64,000 nucleotides of DNA from Chitinophagaceae bacterium (GCA_020847395.1 JADLCD010000020.1:1-64000); one strand, 5' to 3'; shown: positions 16,733-25,927, counted from the first letter of the stretch. A program made the numbers and translations. The notes: generated from the letters alone by a model not told the origin.

Positions 16733-17734
16733 TTACCGGGTTTGCCTGATGTATAGTAATGTTGAACTGTACGGCCGGTTACGTGTATACTTATCATTGA
16801 TAACAAAATATCCATTTTTGTATTTGGCTATACCTTCCCAGTTATAGCCGCGGTATTCAACAGGAAACTCCCATAAAGGCTTCCATATAAAGCCTTTTTT
16901 AGTGTGCTGCACTTCAATCAGCCTGCTATAATCCTGGTACTCGCCGTTAAGTTTAATAAGCTTGTTGTTGGCTGTATCATTTTCAGGAACCCTGTATATC
17001 GTATCTCCGCCACCGCCTTTATAAAAAACATTAAGCGCTGTAAAGTTGTTTTTTTTACCAGTAGTAATATCAGTAATTCTGAAAGGCAACACCTGTTCAG
17101 GAATGGAATCAATTTGAGTATCTGATAGTGTTTTGTCAACCATATATGCATAATTATGCGCAAACAAATTGTATTCAAAAAATAGCACCAGCTTTTTCCC
17201 GGATAACATCATAGACTCAAAGGCGGCATTGTAAATATGGCTTCCATTTGGTTGTAATGGCTTAGCCACAGATAGGCAGGTTTTACTTAAATAAACGGTA
17301 TTGTTTTTCAATTGTCCTTTTAAAATGTAGGCAAAGGGAGAAGGTGTATTTGTTTCAACCGAAAAATAAACCGTATCACGTTTTATCACAAATGCTTCCA
17401 GACCTTCATATACCTGGTTTTGCTGTTTCATTATTGCGGCAAGCGTATCAAGCCCGTCAATCATTATTTTTTCAAACCGGAGCTCATAAGCAGTGTCTTT
17501 CATCGCCCGGTCAAGTTCAGGCAATGAAATGGCGTATATAACAGCTTCTCTTTTATCCTGTATGCGGCATTCAGACAGCAGGTATAGCTTTTTATTAGCC
17601 ACCTGTAAACCGGAGAACTGGTTGTCATAATACGCAATTTCTTTCGGCAGTTTGATATGGTAAATATCAAATAATGCTGTTTGGGCATCTGCACTATAAG
17701 CCAGGAATACAACTGAAAAAAAAATAAGCCGCAT
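16733..17734 (-). CDS. Secreted phytase-like esterase candidate
   Basis: A 333-residue exported protein with a signal peptide (MRLIFFSVVFLAYSADAQ). The body has beta-propeller character: FSGLQVANKKLYLLSE near residue 40, YEGLEAFVIKRDTVYF near 110 and NWEGIAKYKNGYFVIND near 300. That combination resembles the esterase-like activity of phytase family, but identification is tentative and no catalytic residues can be assigned. It is convergent with the SRPBCC gene (3-bp gap) and divergent from the DUF1080 gene, with a perfect 30-bp palindrome in the shared upstream region. Confidence 0.55.
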   Translation of the reverse strand: MRLIFFSVVFLAYSADAQTALFDIYHIKLPKEIAYYDNQFSGLQVANKKLYLLSECRIQDKREAVIYAISLPELDRAMKDTAYELRFEKIMIDGLDTLAAIMKQQNQVYEGLEAFVIKRDTVYFSVETNTPSPFAYILKGQLKNNTVYLSKTCLSVAKPLQPNGSHIYNAAFESMMLSGKKLVLFFEYNLFAHNYAYMVDKTLSDTQIDSIPEQVLPFRITDITTGKKNNFTALNVFYKGGGGDTIYRVPENDTANNKLIKLNGEYQDYSRLIEVQHTKKGFIWKPLWEFPVEYRGYNWEGIAKYKNGYFVINDKYTRNRPYSSTLLYIRQTR

Positions 17735-17765
17735 AATAAAATCAGAGCCATAAATATAATGCTTT

Positions 17766-17795
17766 AATTGCCCTGCCCTTAAGGGCAGGGCAATT
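17766..17795. repeat. Perfect 30-bp palindrome between divergent genes
   Basis: Bases 17766-17780 (AATTGCCCTGCCCTT) are followed directly by their exact complement, with no loop. It lies 32 bp upstream of the minus gene and 86 bp upstream of the plus gene, so it cannot be an ordinary terminator for either. It could be an operator for a dimeric regulator, a 5'-UTR stem or a small mobile repeat. Confidence 0.9.
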
Positions 17796-17880
17796 GTCTT
17801 TAAATTTTGTTAAGTATTATATACCTCTTTTGTTTGTACATTCGCCTCAATTACTTCATTGTATTATTCAAATTGTTTTC

Positions 17881-18828
17881 ATGAAAAAGATTAATAAAAT
17901 CAATGCTTGCTTTTTACTGCTTATAGCAGTACTATTCTCTTCTTTTCAATCCATGGCAAATAATGCCGACCTTGCCCTGCAAGGCAAATGGGATTTAACT
18001 ATTAATGTAGATGGCAAGCCATCTCCTTCCTGGCTTGAGGTATACCACTCCGGCAATAAATGGCTGGTTGGACAGTATGTAGGCATTGTAGGCAGCGCAA
18101 GACCTATTGCTAAAATAAATTTTAAAGATGGTAAAATGAGCTTCACAATCCCGCCACAATGGGAAGAAGAAGAAAATGATGTGGTATTTGAAGGAACATT
18201 GAAAGATGATGTGTTGACCGGTACCGTGGTGGCAGCAAATGGAAAAACATATGAATGGAAAGGCGTTCGTGCGCCACTTTTGTTAAGAACATCTGTACCT
18301 GTTTGGGGAAAGCCTGTAAAATTATTCAATGGCAAAGATCTTACCGGTTGGAAAGCTGTTGGCAGGGAAAATCAATGGAAAGTGGTGAATGGCGTATTAA
18401 CAAGCCCACATTCAGGCGCAAACCTTATAACCGAACAAAAGTTCAACGATTTTAAATTGCATATTGAATTTAAATGCCCTAAAGGAAGCAACAGTGGTAT
18501 TTATTTGCGCGGCAGGTATGAAGTGCAGATTATGGACAGTAAAGGAGAAGTGCCGCAAAAAGATTTGCTGAGTGCTATATATGGTTTTATAACACCTAAT
18601 GAAATGGCCGCTAAAGAAGCCGGTGAATGGCAGTCGTACGATATTATACTGGAAGGCAGAATTGTAACGGTTGTGCTGAATGGCAAAACTGTTATTTGCC
18701 GTGTTCCTATTCCTGGCATTACGGGTGGTGCATTAGATAGCAATGAGGGAGAACCAGGCCCAATCTACATCCAGGGCGATCATGGACCAATTGAATACAG
18801 GAATATAGTTATTACGCCTGCAAAGTAA
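17881..18828 (+). CDS. DUF1080 family 3-keto-glycoside enzyme
   Basis: A 315-residue exported protein. A signal peptide covers about residues 1-24. A small beta domain (about 28-130, beginning ALQGKWDLTINVDG) precedes the DUF1080 lectin-like fold (about 140-315), marked by LFNGKDLTGWKAVG, WKVVNGVLTS, SNSGIYLRGRYEVQI and PIYIQGDHGPIEYRN. DUF1080 proteins act on 3-keto-disaccharides or 3-keto-glucosides in the periplasm. The Tat-exported Gfo/Idh/MocA dehydrogenase two genes downstream could make or reduce the keto sugar. The ATG at 17881 was chosen over 17794 because it opens the signal peptide. Confidence 0.88.
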   Translation: MKKINKINACFLLLIAVLFSSFQSMANNADLALQGKWDLTINVDGKPSPSWLEVYHSGNKWLVGQYVGIVGSARPIAKINFKDGKMSFTIPPQWEEEENDVVFEGTLKDDVLTGTVVAANGKTYEWKGVRAPLLLRTSVPVWGKPVKLFNGKDLTGWKAVGRENQWKVVNGVLTSPHSGANLITEQKFNDFKLHIEFKCPKGSNSGIYLRGRYEVQIMDSKGEVPQKDLLSAIYGFITPNEMAAKEAGEWQSYDIILEGRIVTVVLNGKTVICRVPIPGITGGALDSNEGEPGPIYIQGDHGPIEYRNIVITPAK

Positions 18829-18983
18829 GGTAGTGCCATTGACATCAAAGAATGTTGCTGTATTATCGTGAAAACAGCGACGGGAAATGAACTTTCACGT
18901 ATCACATTTATCATTCAACATGCAATGGTTATATAGTGCAGTATGTATGTTGCATTATTTCTTTAAAAATAAAAAAGAGCATA

Positions 18984-21293
18984 ATGATTTCCTGCAAAAG
19001 ACTATTAACAGGGTTGCTGCTTTGTTATTCGGTAAATCTTTCCGCACAAATAGTTACAAAAGTTACCGAGCCTGCAGAATGGGTTAACCCTTTGATGGGA
19101 ACGGACTCAAAACACAGCTTATCTAACGGTAATACATACCCGTCGATAGCGTTGCCCTGGGGCATGAATATGTGGACGCCACAAACCGGCAAAATGGGTG
19201 ACGGTTGGCAATATCAATATTCAGCAGATAAAATAAAAGGGTTTAAGCAAACACATCAGCCATCTCCGTGGATGAATGATTACGGGCAGTTCAGCATTAT
19301 GCCTGTAACGGGTAAGTTAAGAATTAAAGAAGAAGAGCGGGAAAGCTGGTTTAGCCATAAGGCAGAAATAGTAAAGCCGTATTACTATAGTGTGTATTTG
19401 GCAGACCACGATGTAACCACAGAAATTACGCCTACGGAAAGAGCGGCTGCTTTCCGGTTTACATTTCCGCAAACAGATGGCGCATATGTTGTGGTTGATG
19501 CGTTTGATAAAGGATCTTATGTAAAGATAATTCCGGCAGAACGTAAAATTATTGGTTATTCTACCCGAAACAGCGGCGGTGTGCCTGCAAACTTTAAAAA
19601 CTACTTTATAATTGTGTTTGATAAACCTATTGCCAATGCGGGTATTTTCAGTGGTGATAGCCTCGACCTTACCAAACTCGAAATGCAATCGGAACATGCG
19701 GGAGCAGTTGTTGGTTTTAAAATATTCAGAAAGGGTGAGCAGGTAAACGCGAAAGTGGCATCGTCTTTTATTAGTCCCGAACAGGCTGAACTTAATTTAA
19801 AAGAACTTGGCAACAACAGCTTTGAAGTAATTGAAAAGAAAGGGAAAGATATATGGAATGAAACACTCGGAAGAATATCTGTAGAAGGTGGCACCATTGA
19901 CCAGGTGCGCACTTTTTATTCTACACTATACAGAACCGTTTTCTTTCCCAATAAATTATATGAAAAAGATGCGGCAGGCAATATAATACATTACAGTCCG
20001 CATAATGGTAAAGTGCTGCCGGGCTATATGTTTGGCGGTACCGGCTTCTGGGATACTTTCCGTGCCTTATATCCATTCCTTAATCTTATGTATCCATCTA
20101 TAAATAAAGAAATGCAGGAAGGATTGCTGAATGCTTACAAAGAAAGCGGCTTTTTACCTGAGTGGAGCAGCCCTGGTGCAAGAGCGGTAATGGTGGGCAA
20201 TAATTCTGCGTCTGTTGTATCTGATGCATATATAAAAGGATTGAGAAATTACGACATCAATACTTTATACGAGGCTTTGCTGCACGGTGCAAATACAGAA
20301 GGTCCGAACGGTACCGGTAGAAGAGGAGTGGAGTATTACAATAAGCTTGGCTTTGTGCCTTATGATGTAAATATTAATGAAAACGCGGCAAGAACACTGG
20401 AGTATGCGTATGACGATTTCACGATTTATAAATTAGCGAAGGCGCTCAATCGACCCAAAGAAGAATTGCAGTTGTATGCAAAACGTTCCCAGAATTACAA
20501 AAATCTTTTTGACAAAGAAACGAACCTGATGCGTGGTAAAAATGAAGATGGTAATTTTCAAAAACCATTTAATCCTTTAAAATGGGGTGATGCTTTTACC
20601 GAAGGTAATAGCTGGCATTATTCATGGAGTGTGTTTCATGATATTAAAGGCCTTTCTGATTTAATGGGCGGCAGGGAACGGTTTGTAAAAATGCTTGATT
20701 CAGTTTTTATAATGCCCCCGCTTTTTGATGACAGTTATTACGGCTTTGTTATTCATGAAATAAGAGAAATGCAGATTGCCAATATGGGACAATATGCGCA
20801 CGGCAACCAGCCTATACAGCATATGGCTTATTTGTATAATTATGCAGGCGAGCCCTGGAAAACGCAATACTGGGTTAGGGAGATTATGAACCGTATGTAT
20901 AAAGCAACACCTGATGGTTATTGCGGCGATGAAGATAATGGACAAACATCTGCGTGGTATGTATTTTCTGCCTTAGGATTTTACCCGGTATGTCCTGCAA
21001 CAGATCAGTATGTGCTTGGAGCGCCATTATTTAAAAAAGCCGTGCTTACATTAGAAAATGGCAAGCAGTTTACTATTGATGCGCCGCAAAACAGCGATAA
21101 GGCAAGGTATATACAATTGGCGCAGCTTAATGGTAAAAACCTTGATCAAAACTGGATCAATCATTTTGATATTCAGAAGGGTGGAAGTTTTAACGTGGTG
21201 ATGGGCGTTAAACCTAATACTGTGCGTTGTACCAAAGAAGCCTGCTATCCATATTCTTTTTCAACCAGTGAGGATGCGGCAATATTAAAATAA
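18984..21293 (+). CDS. GH92 alpha-mannosidase
   Basis: A 769-residue exported glycoside hydrolase of family 92, which removes alpha-linked mannose (mainly 1,2) from N-glycans or yeast mannans in a calcium-dependent, inverting reaction. After the signal peptide (MISCKRLLTGLLLCYSVNLS) come the conserved blocks WVNPLMGTDS near residue 34, GTGFWDTFRALYP near 352, GNQPIQHMAYLYNYAG near 606 and GDEDNGQTSAWYVFSALG near 653. Full length for the family. The ATG at 18984 fits the signal peptide; the longer frame from 18936 does not. It lies between the DUF1080 and Gfo/Idh genes, suggesting a glycan-processing set, though no SusC/SusD pair is present. Confidence 0.94.
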   Translation: MISCKRLLTGLLLCYSVNLSAQIVTKVTEPAEWVNPLMGTDSKHSLSNGNTYPSIALPWGMNMWTPQTGKMGDGWQYQYSADKIKGFKQTHQPSPWMNDYGQFSIMPVTGKLRIKEEERESWFSHKAEIVKPYYYSVYLADHDVTTEITPTERAAAFRFTFPQTDGAYVVVDAFDKGSYVKIIPAERKIIGYSTRNSGGVPANFKNYFIIVFDKPIANAGIFSGDSLDLTKLEMQSEHAGAVVGFKIFRKGEQVNAKVASSFISPEQAELNLKELGNNSFEVIEKKGKDIWNETLGRISVEGGTIDQVRTFYSTLYRTVFFPNKLYEKDAAGNIIHYSPHNGKVLPGYMFGGTGFWDTFRALYPFLNLMYPSINKEMQEGLLNAYKESGFLPEWSSPGARAVMVGNNSASVVSDAYIKGLRNYDINTLYEALLHGANTEGPNGTGRRGVEYYNKLGFVPYDVNINENAARTLEYAYDDFTIYKLAKALNRPKEELQLYAKRSQNYKNLFDKETNLMRGKNEDGNFQKPFNPLKWGDAFTEGNSWHYSWSVFHDIKGLSDLMGGRERFVKMLDSVFIMPPLFDDSYYGFVIHEIREMQIANMGQYAHGNQPIQHMAYLYNYAGEPWKTQYWVREIMNRMYKATPDGYCGDEDNGQTSAWYVFSALGFYPVCPATDQYVLGAPLFKKAVLTLENGKQFTIDAPQNSDKARYIQLAQLNGKNLDQNWINHFDIQKGGSFNVVMGVKPNTVRCTKEACYPYSFSTSEDAAILK

Positions 21294-21395
21294 TATTGAT
21301 ATACAATAAGTCTTGCTTTTAAGAAGCGTATTTAATATCTATTTACAATTTATTTAAACATATATACTTACCTTAATGCTAAAATTTCAATAACG

Positions 21396-22844
21396 ATGAG
21401 TAATAAAGTGAAACAAAAGACAAACAATTCCCGCAGAAAATTTCTGCAGAATGCTTCGCTTGCAGCAGCAGGCTATTTTATAGTTCCCCGCCATGTGTTA
21501 GGAAGAGGATTTGTTGCACCCAGTGATAAATTAAATATTGCAGGTATAGGCGCCGGTGGTAAAGGAGAAAGCGATTTGAAATCATTTGCTGAAAGTCCTA
21601 AAGTAAACATAGTAGCGCTTTGTGATGTTGACGATCGCCAGTCTGTTGAATCAAGAAAAAATTTCCCTAAAGCCAACTACTACAAAGATTTCAGGGAAAT
21701 GCTGGCTAAAGAAAAAAATAATATTGATGCATGTTCTATATCTACCCCTGACCATACCCATGCCGTTGCAACATTAGCAGCTATGCAATTGGGTAAGCAT
21801 GTATATACACAAAAACCACTCACACACGATATTTATGAAGCCCGTATTCTTGCAGAAGCTGCAAAAAAATATAAAGTGGTAACCCAAATGGGCAACCAGG
21901 GCGGCTCCGGCGATGGTGTAAGAAGAATGAAAGAATTATATGATGCCGGTTTAATTGGTGATATTGTTGAAGCGCAGGCATGGACTAACCGCCCGATTTG
22001 GCCCCAGGGTGTTGCCAAACCAACAGGTAATTATCCGGTACCCAGTGAACTCGACTGGAATCTGTGGCAGGGAACTGCTCCAAGAGAAGAATATAATCCC
22101 GCTTACCTGCCGTTTAACTGGAGGGGCTGGTGGAATTATGGCACCGGTGCATTAGGCGATATGGCCTGCCATATTATGGATCCTATCTATCGTATATTAC
22201 CAATTGATTTTCCTTCTTCTGCCGAGTGCAGCATTGCCAACCAGTGGACCGGCATGAACCAGGAAGCTAATAATATTGCCAGTTGCCCCGTGGCTTCAAT
22301 CATTCATCTTGAATATCCAAGAAAAGATAAAAAAGGCACAGTGAAAGTATCCTGGTATGATGGCGGTTTATTACCTAAACGTCCTGATGAATTAAAACCT
22401 GAAGAAGACTTTGGAAACTGGGATGGTGGTGTTCTCTTTATAGGAACCAAAGGCAAATTACTGGCAGATTGCTATGGTGCTAATCCAAGATTATTACCAT
22501 TGTCAAAAAATGACAGTGCCAAAGCTGTAAAAGAAACCATTAAACGTGTACCCGAAGGGCACTACCTGCAATGGGTAAACGCCTGTATGGAAGGTTATGG
22601 TAAAGGTGTAACCAGTTCAAATTTTGAATATGCAGGTCCGTTTACTGAAAGCATATTGATGGGTAACCTTGCTATCAGGAGCGCATTATACACCGATCCT
22701 AACGTAAGCGGCTGGGGTAAAAATAAATTTACCGGACGCAAGAAATTATTGTGGGATGCAAAGAATATGAAGGTTACCAACTTTGATGAAGCCAACCAGT
22801 TTGTAAAGCGCCAGTATAGCGAAGGCTGGAGTCTTACACTGTAA
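21396..22844 (+). CDS. Tat-exported Gfo/Idh/MocA oxidoreductase
   Basis: A 482-residue NAD(P)-dependent oxidoreductase. The N-terminus carries a twin-arginine signal (NSRRKFLQNASLAAAGYF), so the enzyme is folded with its cofactor before export. The Rossmann part shows LNIAGIGAGGKGESDL near residue 46 and CDVDDR near 76, then the family's STPDHTHAVA near 114 and KPLTHDIYEA near 138. Periplasmic members of this group oxidise or reduce sugars at C3 and work with DUF1080 enzymes in the keto route for glycoside cleavage. A strong terminator follows at 22874. Confidence 0.92.
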   Translation: MSNKVKQKTNNSRRKFLQNASLAAAGYFIVPRHVLGRGFVAPSDKLNIAGIGAGGKGESDLKSFAESPKVNIVALCDVDDRQSVESRKNFPKANYYKDFREMLAKEKNNIDACSISTPDHTHAVATLAAMQLGKHVYTQKPLTHDIYEARILAEAAKKYKVVTQMGNQGGSGDGVRRMKELYDAGLIGDIVEAQAWTNRPIWPQGVAKPTGNYPVPSELDWNLWQGTAPREEYNPAYLPFNWRGWWNYGTGALGDMACHIMDPIYRILPIDFPSSAECSIANQWTGMNQEANNIASCPVASIIHLEYPRKDKKGTVKVSWYDGGLLPKRPDELKPEEDFGNWDGGVLFIGTKGKLLADCYGANPRLLPLSKNDSAKAVKETIKRVPEGHYLQWVNACMEGYGKGVTSSNFEYAGPFTESILMGNLAIRSALYTDPNVSGWGKNKFTGRKKLLWDAKNMKVTNFDEANQFVKRQYSEGWSLTL

Positions 22845-22873
22845 TATTATAAAATACATTGTAACAGATGATG

Positions 22874-22907
22874 CGGGTTCTGATTTAATCAGAACCCGTA
22901 TTATTTT
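22874..22907 (+). terminator. Rho-independent terminator
   Basis: Perfect 11-bp arms CGGGTTCTGAT (22874-22884) and its complement (22888-22898) with a 3-nt loop, followed by TATTATTTTT. It ends the DUF1080/GH92/Gfo transcript. Confidence 0.85.
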
Positions 22908-22985
22908 TGAAACTAAAATTTCATTTTAAATTATCAGATGCATTTAGTTTATGGCATTTCACCTCATGCCGGTGTGGCATCGTAT

Positions 22986-23002
22986 CTCCCGCCAGGCGGG
23001 AG
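22986..23002. repeat. Short GC-rich inverted repeat
   Basis: CTCCCGCC and its complement separated by one base, in the 120-bp spacer between the terminator and the convergent CDF gene. Half of the same motif (TCTCCCGCCA) occurs near 10328, so it may be a small dispersed repeat. Confidence 0.5.
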
Positions 23003-23024
23003 CGCTCACTTTTACTTTGAGTTT

Positions 23025-24059
23025 TTAACCTTCGGTATATATATCATGCCTCGTATTACGGGAAATGTTATCCACCGTCCATTCTATTCTTTTTTCAAAA
23101 ACAAATTTTCGTACGGTACAATCTTGTTTGTTACAGATTTTGCAGGAAAAATCACAACACCCGTCTGCGTGTACAAAAAATTCAACGGTTTCTCCAAATT
23201 CTTTACGTATTAAAGAAGATAGTGTTTCTATTTCTTCATGTGCTTCTCTTACATTCAAATACCAGGGAACAGTAAGATGACAATCGGTGTGCAATACATT
23301 GCCGAATTTTATTATTCGCAGATTGTGTAAATCAATCCAGTTTATCTTTCGGTTTTGATTAAGTAACTGAACCATTTTCTCCAGCAATTCCCTATCAGCT
23401 TCATCCATTATGCCGGCAATAGAACTTCTTACAATAGTATAACCGGTATACATAATGTAAATGGCCAAACAAATAGCAATAGCTCCATCAAGCCATTTTA
23501 ATGTAGTGAGCCATATTACTATTAAGCCAATAATTATTCCGAGTGTAGACCATGTGTCGCTTTGCAGGTGTTTGCCACTCGCAATTAACGCAAGGGAGTT
23601 ATTGCGCTTGCCTACGCTTACACAATACCTGCCTGTAATTAAATTAATTATTGCGGTTACTGCTACAAGTAAAATACCATAATCAAGTTTTTGCAGCTCA
23701 TGCGGGTAAAAAAAATTATATATTGCCTGGTATATAATTACAATGCCGGCAATAAAAATGAGGCTTCCTTCAACTGCTGCTGATAAAAATTCTGCCTTGC
23801 CATGTCCGTAAGGATGATTACTATCTCTTGGTTTTGCAGCTATATATAAGCTGTATAAACTTATAAAGCCGGCAATAACATTCACCGTGCTTTCCAATGC
23901 GTCAGTAAGGATAGATATTGATTGGGTGATATACCATGCAATGATTTTAATGATGAATAAAATCACTGCTATTAGTGTAACTATTTTCTGTAGCCTGAAA
24001 TTTACTTGTGCCTGTTGCAAAATATCACCTGTTTGGCGCAAATATATTTTTAATTCCAT
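23025..24059 (-). CDS. Cation diffusion facilitator transporter
   Basis: A 344-residue CDF-family divalent metal/proton antiporter of the inner membrane. Six helices are visible; the metal-site motif TDALEST in helix 2 (near residue 53) and HLQSDTWST in helix 5 (near 167) supply the two Asp/His pairs, and HPYGHGKAEF near 82 is the family's cytoplasmic loop. After the usual C-terminal ferredoxin-like domain comes a cysteine-rich tail with pattern CCxxxCxxCxxxxC near residue 310, a likely second metal site. The start is ATG 24059; the codon before it is a TTG. Metal specificity (zinc, iron, manganese) cannot be told from sequence. Confidence 0.9.
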   Translation of the reverse strand: MELKIYLRQTGDILQQAQVNFRLQKIVTLIAVILFIIKIIAWYITQSISILTDALESTVNVIAGFISLYSLYIAAKPRDSNHPYGHGKAEFLSAAVEGSLIFIAGIVIIYQAIYNFFYPHELQKLDYGILLVAVTAIINLITGRYCVSVGKRNNSLALIASGKHLQSDTWSTLGIIIGLIVIWLTTLKWLDGAIAICLAIYIMYTGYTIVRSSIAGIMDEADRELLEKMVQLLNQNRKINWIDLHNLRIIKFGNVLHTDCHLTVPWYLNVREAHEEIETLSSLIRKEFGETVEFFVHADGCCDFSCKICNKQDCTVRKFVFEKRIEWTVDNISRNTRHDIYTEG

Positions 24060-24073
24060 CAAAATAAGGGTAT

Positions 24074-24101
24074 AAAAAAAAGCCCGCCTTATGAGCGGGC
24101 T
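24074..24101 (-). terminator. Rho-independent terminator, minus strand
   Basis: AGCCCGC arms (24081-24087 and 24095-24101) around a short loop; on the minus strand the stem is followed by seven T (24074-24080). It separates the Lys-rich protein gene from the CDF gene. Confidence 0.85.
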
Positions 24102-24121
24102 AATACACCGTTGTTATCAAC

Positions 24122-24421
24122 CTATTGCTTCTTCTCTTTGTTATCTTTGAAACGTTTGTCTGCCGTACCGTCTTTTTTTAAATGTTTGTTTTCCTTATAT
24201 CGTTTATCAGGTGTGCCATCTTTCTTTACTTTTTTTTCGGTACTGCCTGCAGCCGGAGCTGCTGTAGCAGTGGTAGATGTTGCGGCGCTGGCTTGCTGCC
24301 CACTGGCTGCTGCTTGTTTCTTTGCTGTTTTGCTTTTTTCCTGTGCAGGTTTAGTTGTTTGCGCAAACATGGCACCTGTACTGAATGTAAATACTAAAAT
24401 AGCGAGCAATAGTTTTTTCAT
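24122..24421 (-). CDS. Small secreted Lys-rich repeat protein
   Basis: A 99-residue exported protein: signal peptide (MKKLLLAILVFTFSTGAMFA), then an Ala/Thr/Gln-rich linker, then a basic C-terminus with two copies of a KKDGTxDKRxKxNK motif (about residues 65-79 and 81-95). No known domain is recognised. The high charge and low complexity suggest a disordered envelope-binding or nucleic-acid-binding protein; that is only a guess. Similar KKDGTPDxR repeats recur in small secreted proteins of Bacteroidota. The start at 24421 is chosen for the signal peptide. A terminator follows immediately. Confidence 0.7.
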   Translation of the reverse strand: MKKLLLAILVFTFSTGAMFAQTTKPAQEKSKTAKKQAAASGQQASAATSTTATAAPAAGSTEKKVKKDGTPDKRYKENKHLKKDGTADKRFKDNKEKKQ

Positions 24422-24539
24422 ATTTGTATGTTTTAAATAATACACATAATTACGCACACAATCCTGCATGTTGTATTAATCGATTGTTAAGCAGGTTACT
24501 TTTAACAATGGATTTACAACAAATATTAAAAGATAACAG

Positions 24540-24571
24540 TTGTTAGTTTGGTCTGAATTCAACTATTTTTG
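24540..24571 (+). promoter_or_regulatory. Bacteroidota promoter of acyl-CoA dehydrogenase
   Basis: TTG (24540-24542), 21-bp spacer, TATTTTTG (24564-24571), matching the TTG-N19-21-TAnnTTTG consensus. The ATG is 18 bp downstream, leaving a very short 5' leader. Confidence 0.7.
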
Positions 24572-24589
24572 TTTTTAAAATTAATATAT

Positions 24590-25744
24590 ATGCATTTTGA
24601 ATTAAGCGAAGAGCAATTAATGATTCAAAAAGCGGCACATGACTTCGCTATAAATGAATGTTTACCCGGCGTAATTGAGCGTGATGAAAAGCAACAGTTT
24701 CCCAAAGAGCAAATATTAAAGCTGGCTGATCTTGGTTTTATGGGAATGATGGTTGATGAAAAATATGGAGGCGCAGGATTGGATACGGTGAGTTATGTAC
24801 TTGCTATGGAAGAAATCAGCAAAACAGATGCCAGTGTTAGTGTATGCATGAGTGTTAATAATAGCCTGGTATGCTGGGGATTGGAAAAGTATGGTAGTGA
24901 AGAACAGAAACAGCAATATCTTACTCCTCTGGCACAGGGAAAAAAAGATGGAGAACTATATATAGGCGCTTTTTTATTAAGCGAACCTGAAGCTGGTAGC
25001 GATGCTACTTCCCAGCACACTACAGCAGAAGATAAAGGCGATTATTATATTTTAAATGGTACAAAAAACTGGATTACCAATGGCAATAGTGCGAGCGTAT
25101 ATCTTGTAATGGCACAAATGGATGTTTCAAAAGGAAGCAGGGGCATTAATACTTTTATAGTAGAAAAAAATACGCCCGGTATTACTGTAGGCGCAAAAGA
25201 AAATAAACTCGGCATCCGTGGAAGCGATACGCACAGTATTATGTTCCAGGATGTAAAAGTGCCTAAGGCAAACAGGATAGGAGAAGACGGGTTTGGTTTT
25301 ACTTTTGCTATGAAGACCCTTGCAGGCGGCCGGATAGGTATTGCAGCGCAGGCGCTCGGTATTGCATCGGGTGCATACGAGCGTGCAGTTGAATATTCAA
25401 AACAAAGAAAAGCATTTGGTAAAGAAATTGCCCAACACCAGGCTATCCAGTTTAAGCTGGCTGATATGGCAACACGTATTGAGGCGGCGCGGCTGCTGTG
25501 CTTGCGTGCAGCCTGGGAAAAAGATAAAGATATCGACTACACGCTCAGCAGTTCAATGGCTAAGGTATATACTTCAGAAACTGCAATGTGGGTAACTACG
25601 GAAGCCGTTCAGGTTCATGGCGGCTACGGCTACGTAAAAGAATATCATGTGGAACGCATGATGCGCGACGCAAAAATTACTCAGATATACGAAGGCACCA
25701 GTGAAGTGCAGAGAATAGTGATAGGGCGAAGTATATTGAAGTAA
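24590..25744 (+). CDS. Acyl-CoA dehydrogenase
   Basis: A 384-residue FAD-dependent acyl-CoA dehydrogenase. It removes two hydrogens from the alpha and beta carbons of an acyl-CoA and passes electrons to ETF. Visible family signatures: GAFLLSEPEAGSDAT near residue 127, KNWITNG near 157, RGINTFIVEK near 185, GRIGIAAQALG near 247, QAIQFKLADMA near 284 and VHGGYGYVKEYHVER near 340. The catalytic Glu is expected in QIYEGTSEVQ near 364, as in short- and medium-chain enzymes. The ATG at 24590 agrees with the promoter; a TTG at 24569 would start inside the -7 element. Chain-length preference cannot be set. Confidence 0.95.
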   Translation: MHFELSEEQLMIQKAAHDFAINECLPGVIERDEKQQFPKEQILKLADLGFMGMMVDEKYGGAGLDTVSYVLAMEEISKTDASVSVCMSVNNSLVCWGLEKYGSEEQKQQYLTPLAQGKKDGELYIGAFLLSEPEAGSDATSQHTTAEDKGDYYILNGTKNWITNGNSASVYLVMAQMDVSKGSRGINTFIVEKNTPGITVGAKENKLGIRGSDTHSIMFQDVKVPKANRIGEDGFGFTFAMKTLAGGRIGIAAQALGIASGAYERAVEYSKQRKAFGKEIAQHQAIQFKLADMATRIEAARLLCLRAAWEKDKDIDYTLSSSMAKVYTSETAMWVTTEAVQVHGGYGYVKEYHVERMMRDAKITQIYEGTSEVQRIVIGRSILK

Positions 25745-25927
25745 AAGGTTGGAATGATTGCCTGTTTTTATATTATATCTGATTAAGATCATTGAGGTAT
25801 ATTTGATATACTACAGTTGCAAAACCTCCTTTACTGCTATATATTCTTTTACCTGTAGAAATTGTTCTTTGTTGGTTAATAGAGAGAGAACTGCGAAATT
25901 TGCCCTGGCAAAAAATAGCAGCTTAGT

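Noticed and set aside
17766-17795. Palindrome as a rho-independent terminator
   Set aside because: It lies upstream of both divergent genes, has no loop and no T-run adjoining the stem.
22938-23213. 91-residue plus-strand ORF
   Set aside because: It is largely antisense to the CDF gene and includes the short inverted repeat.
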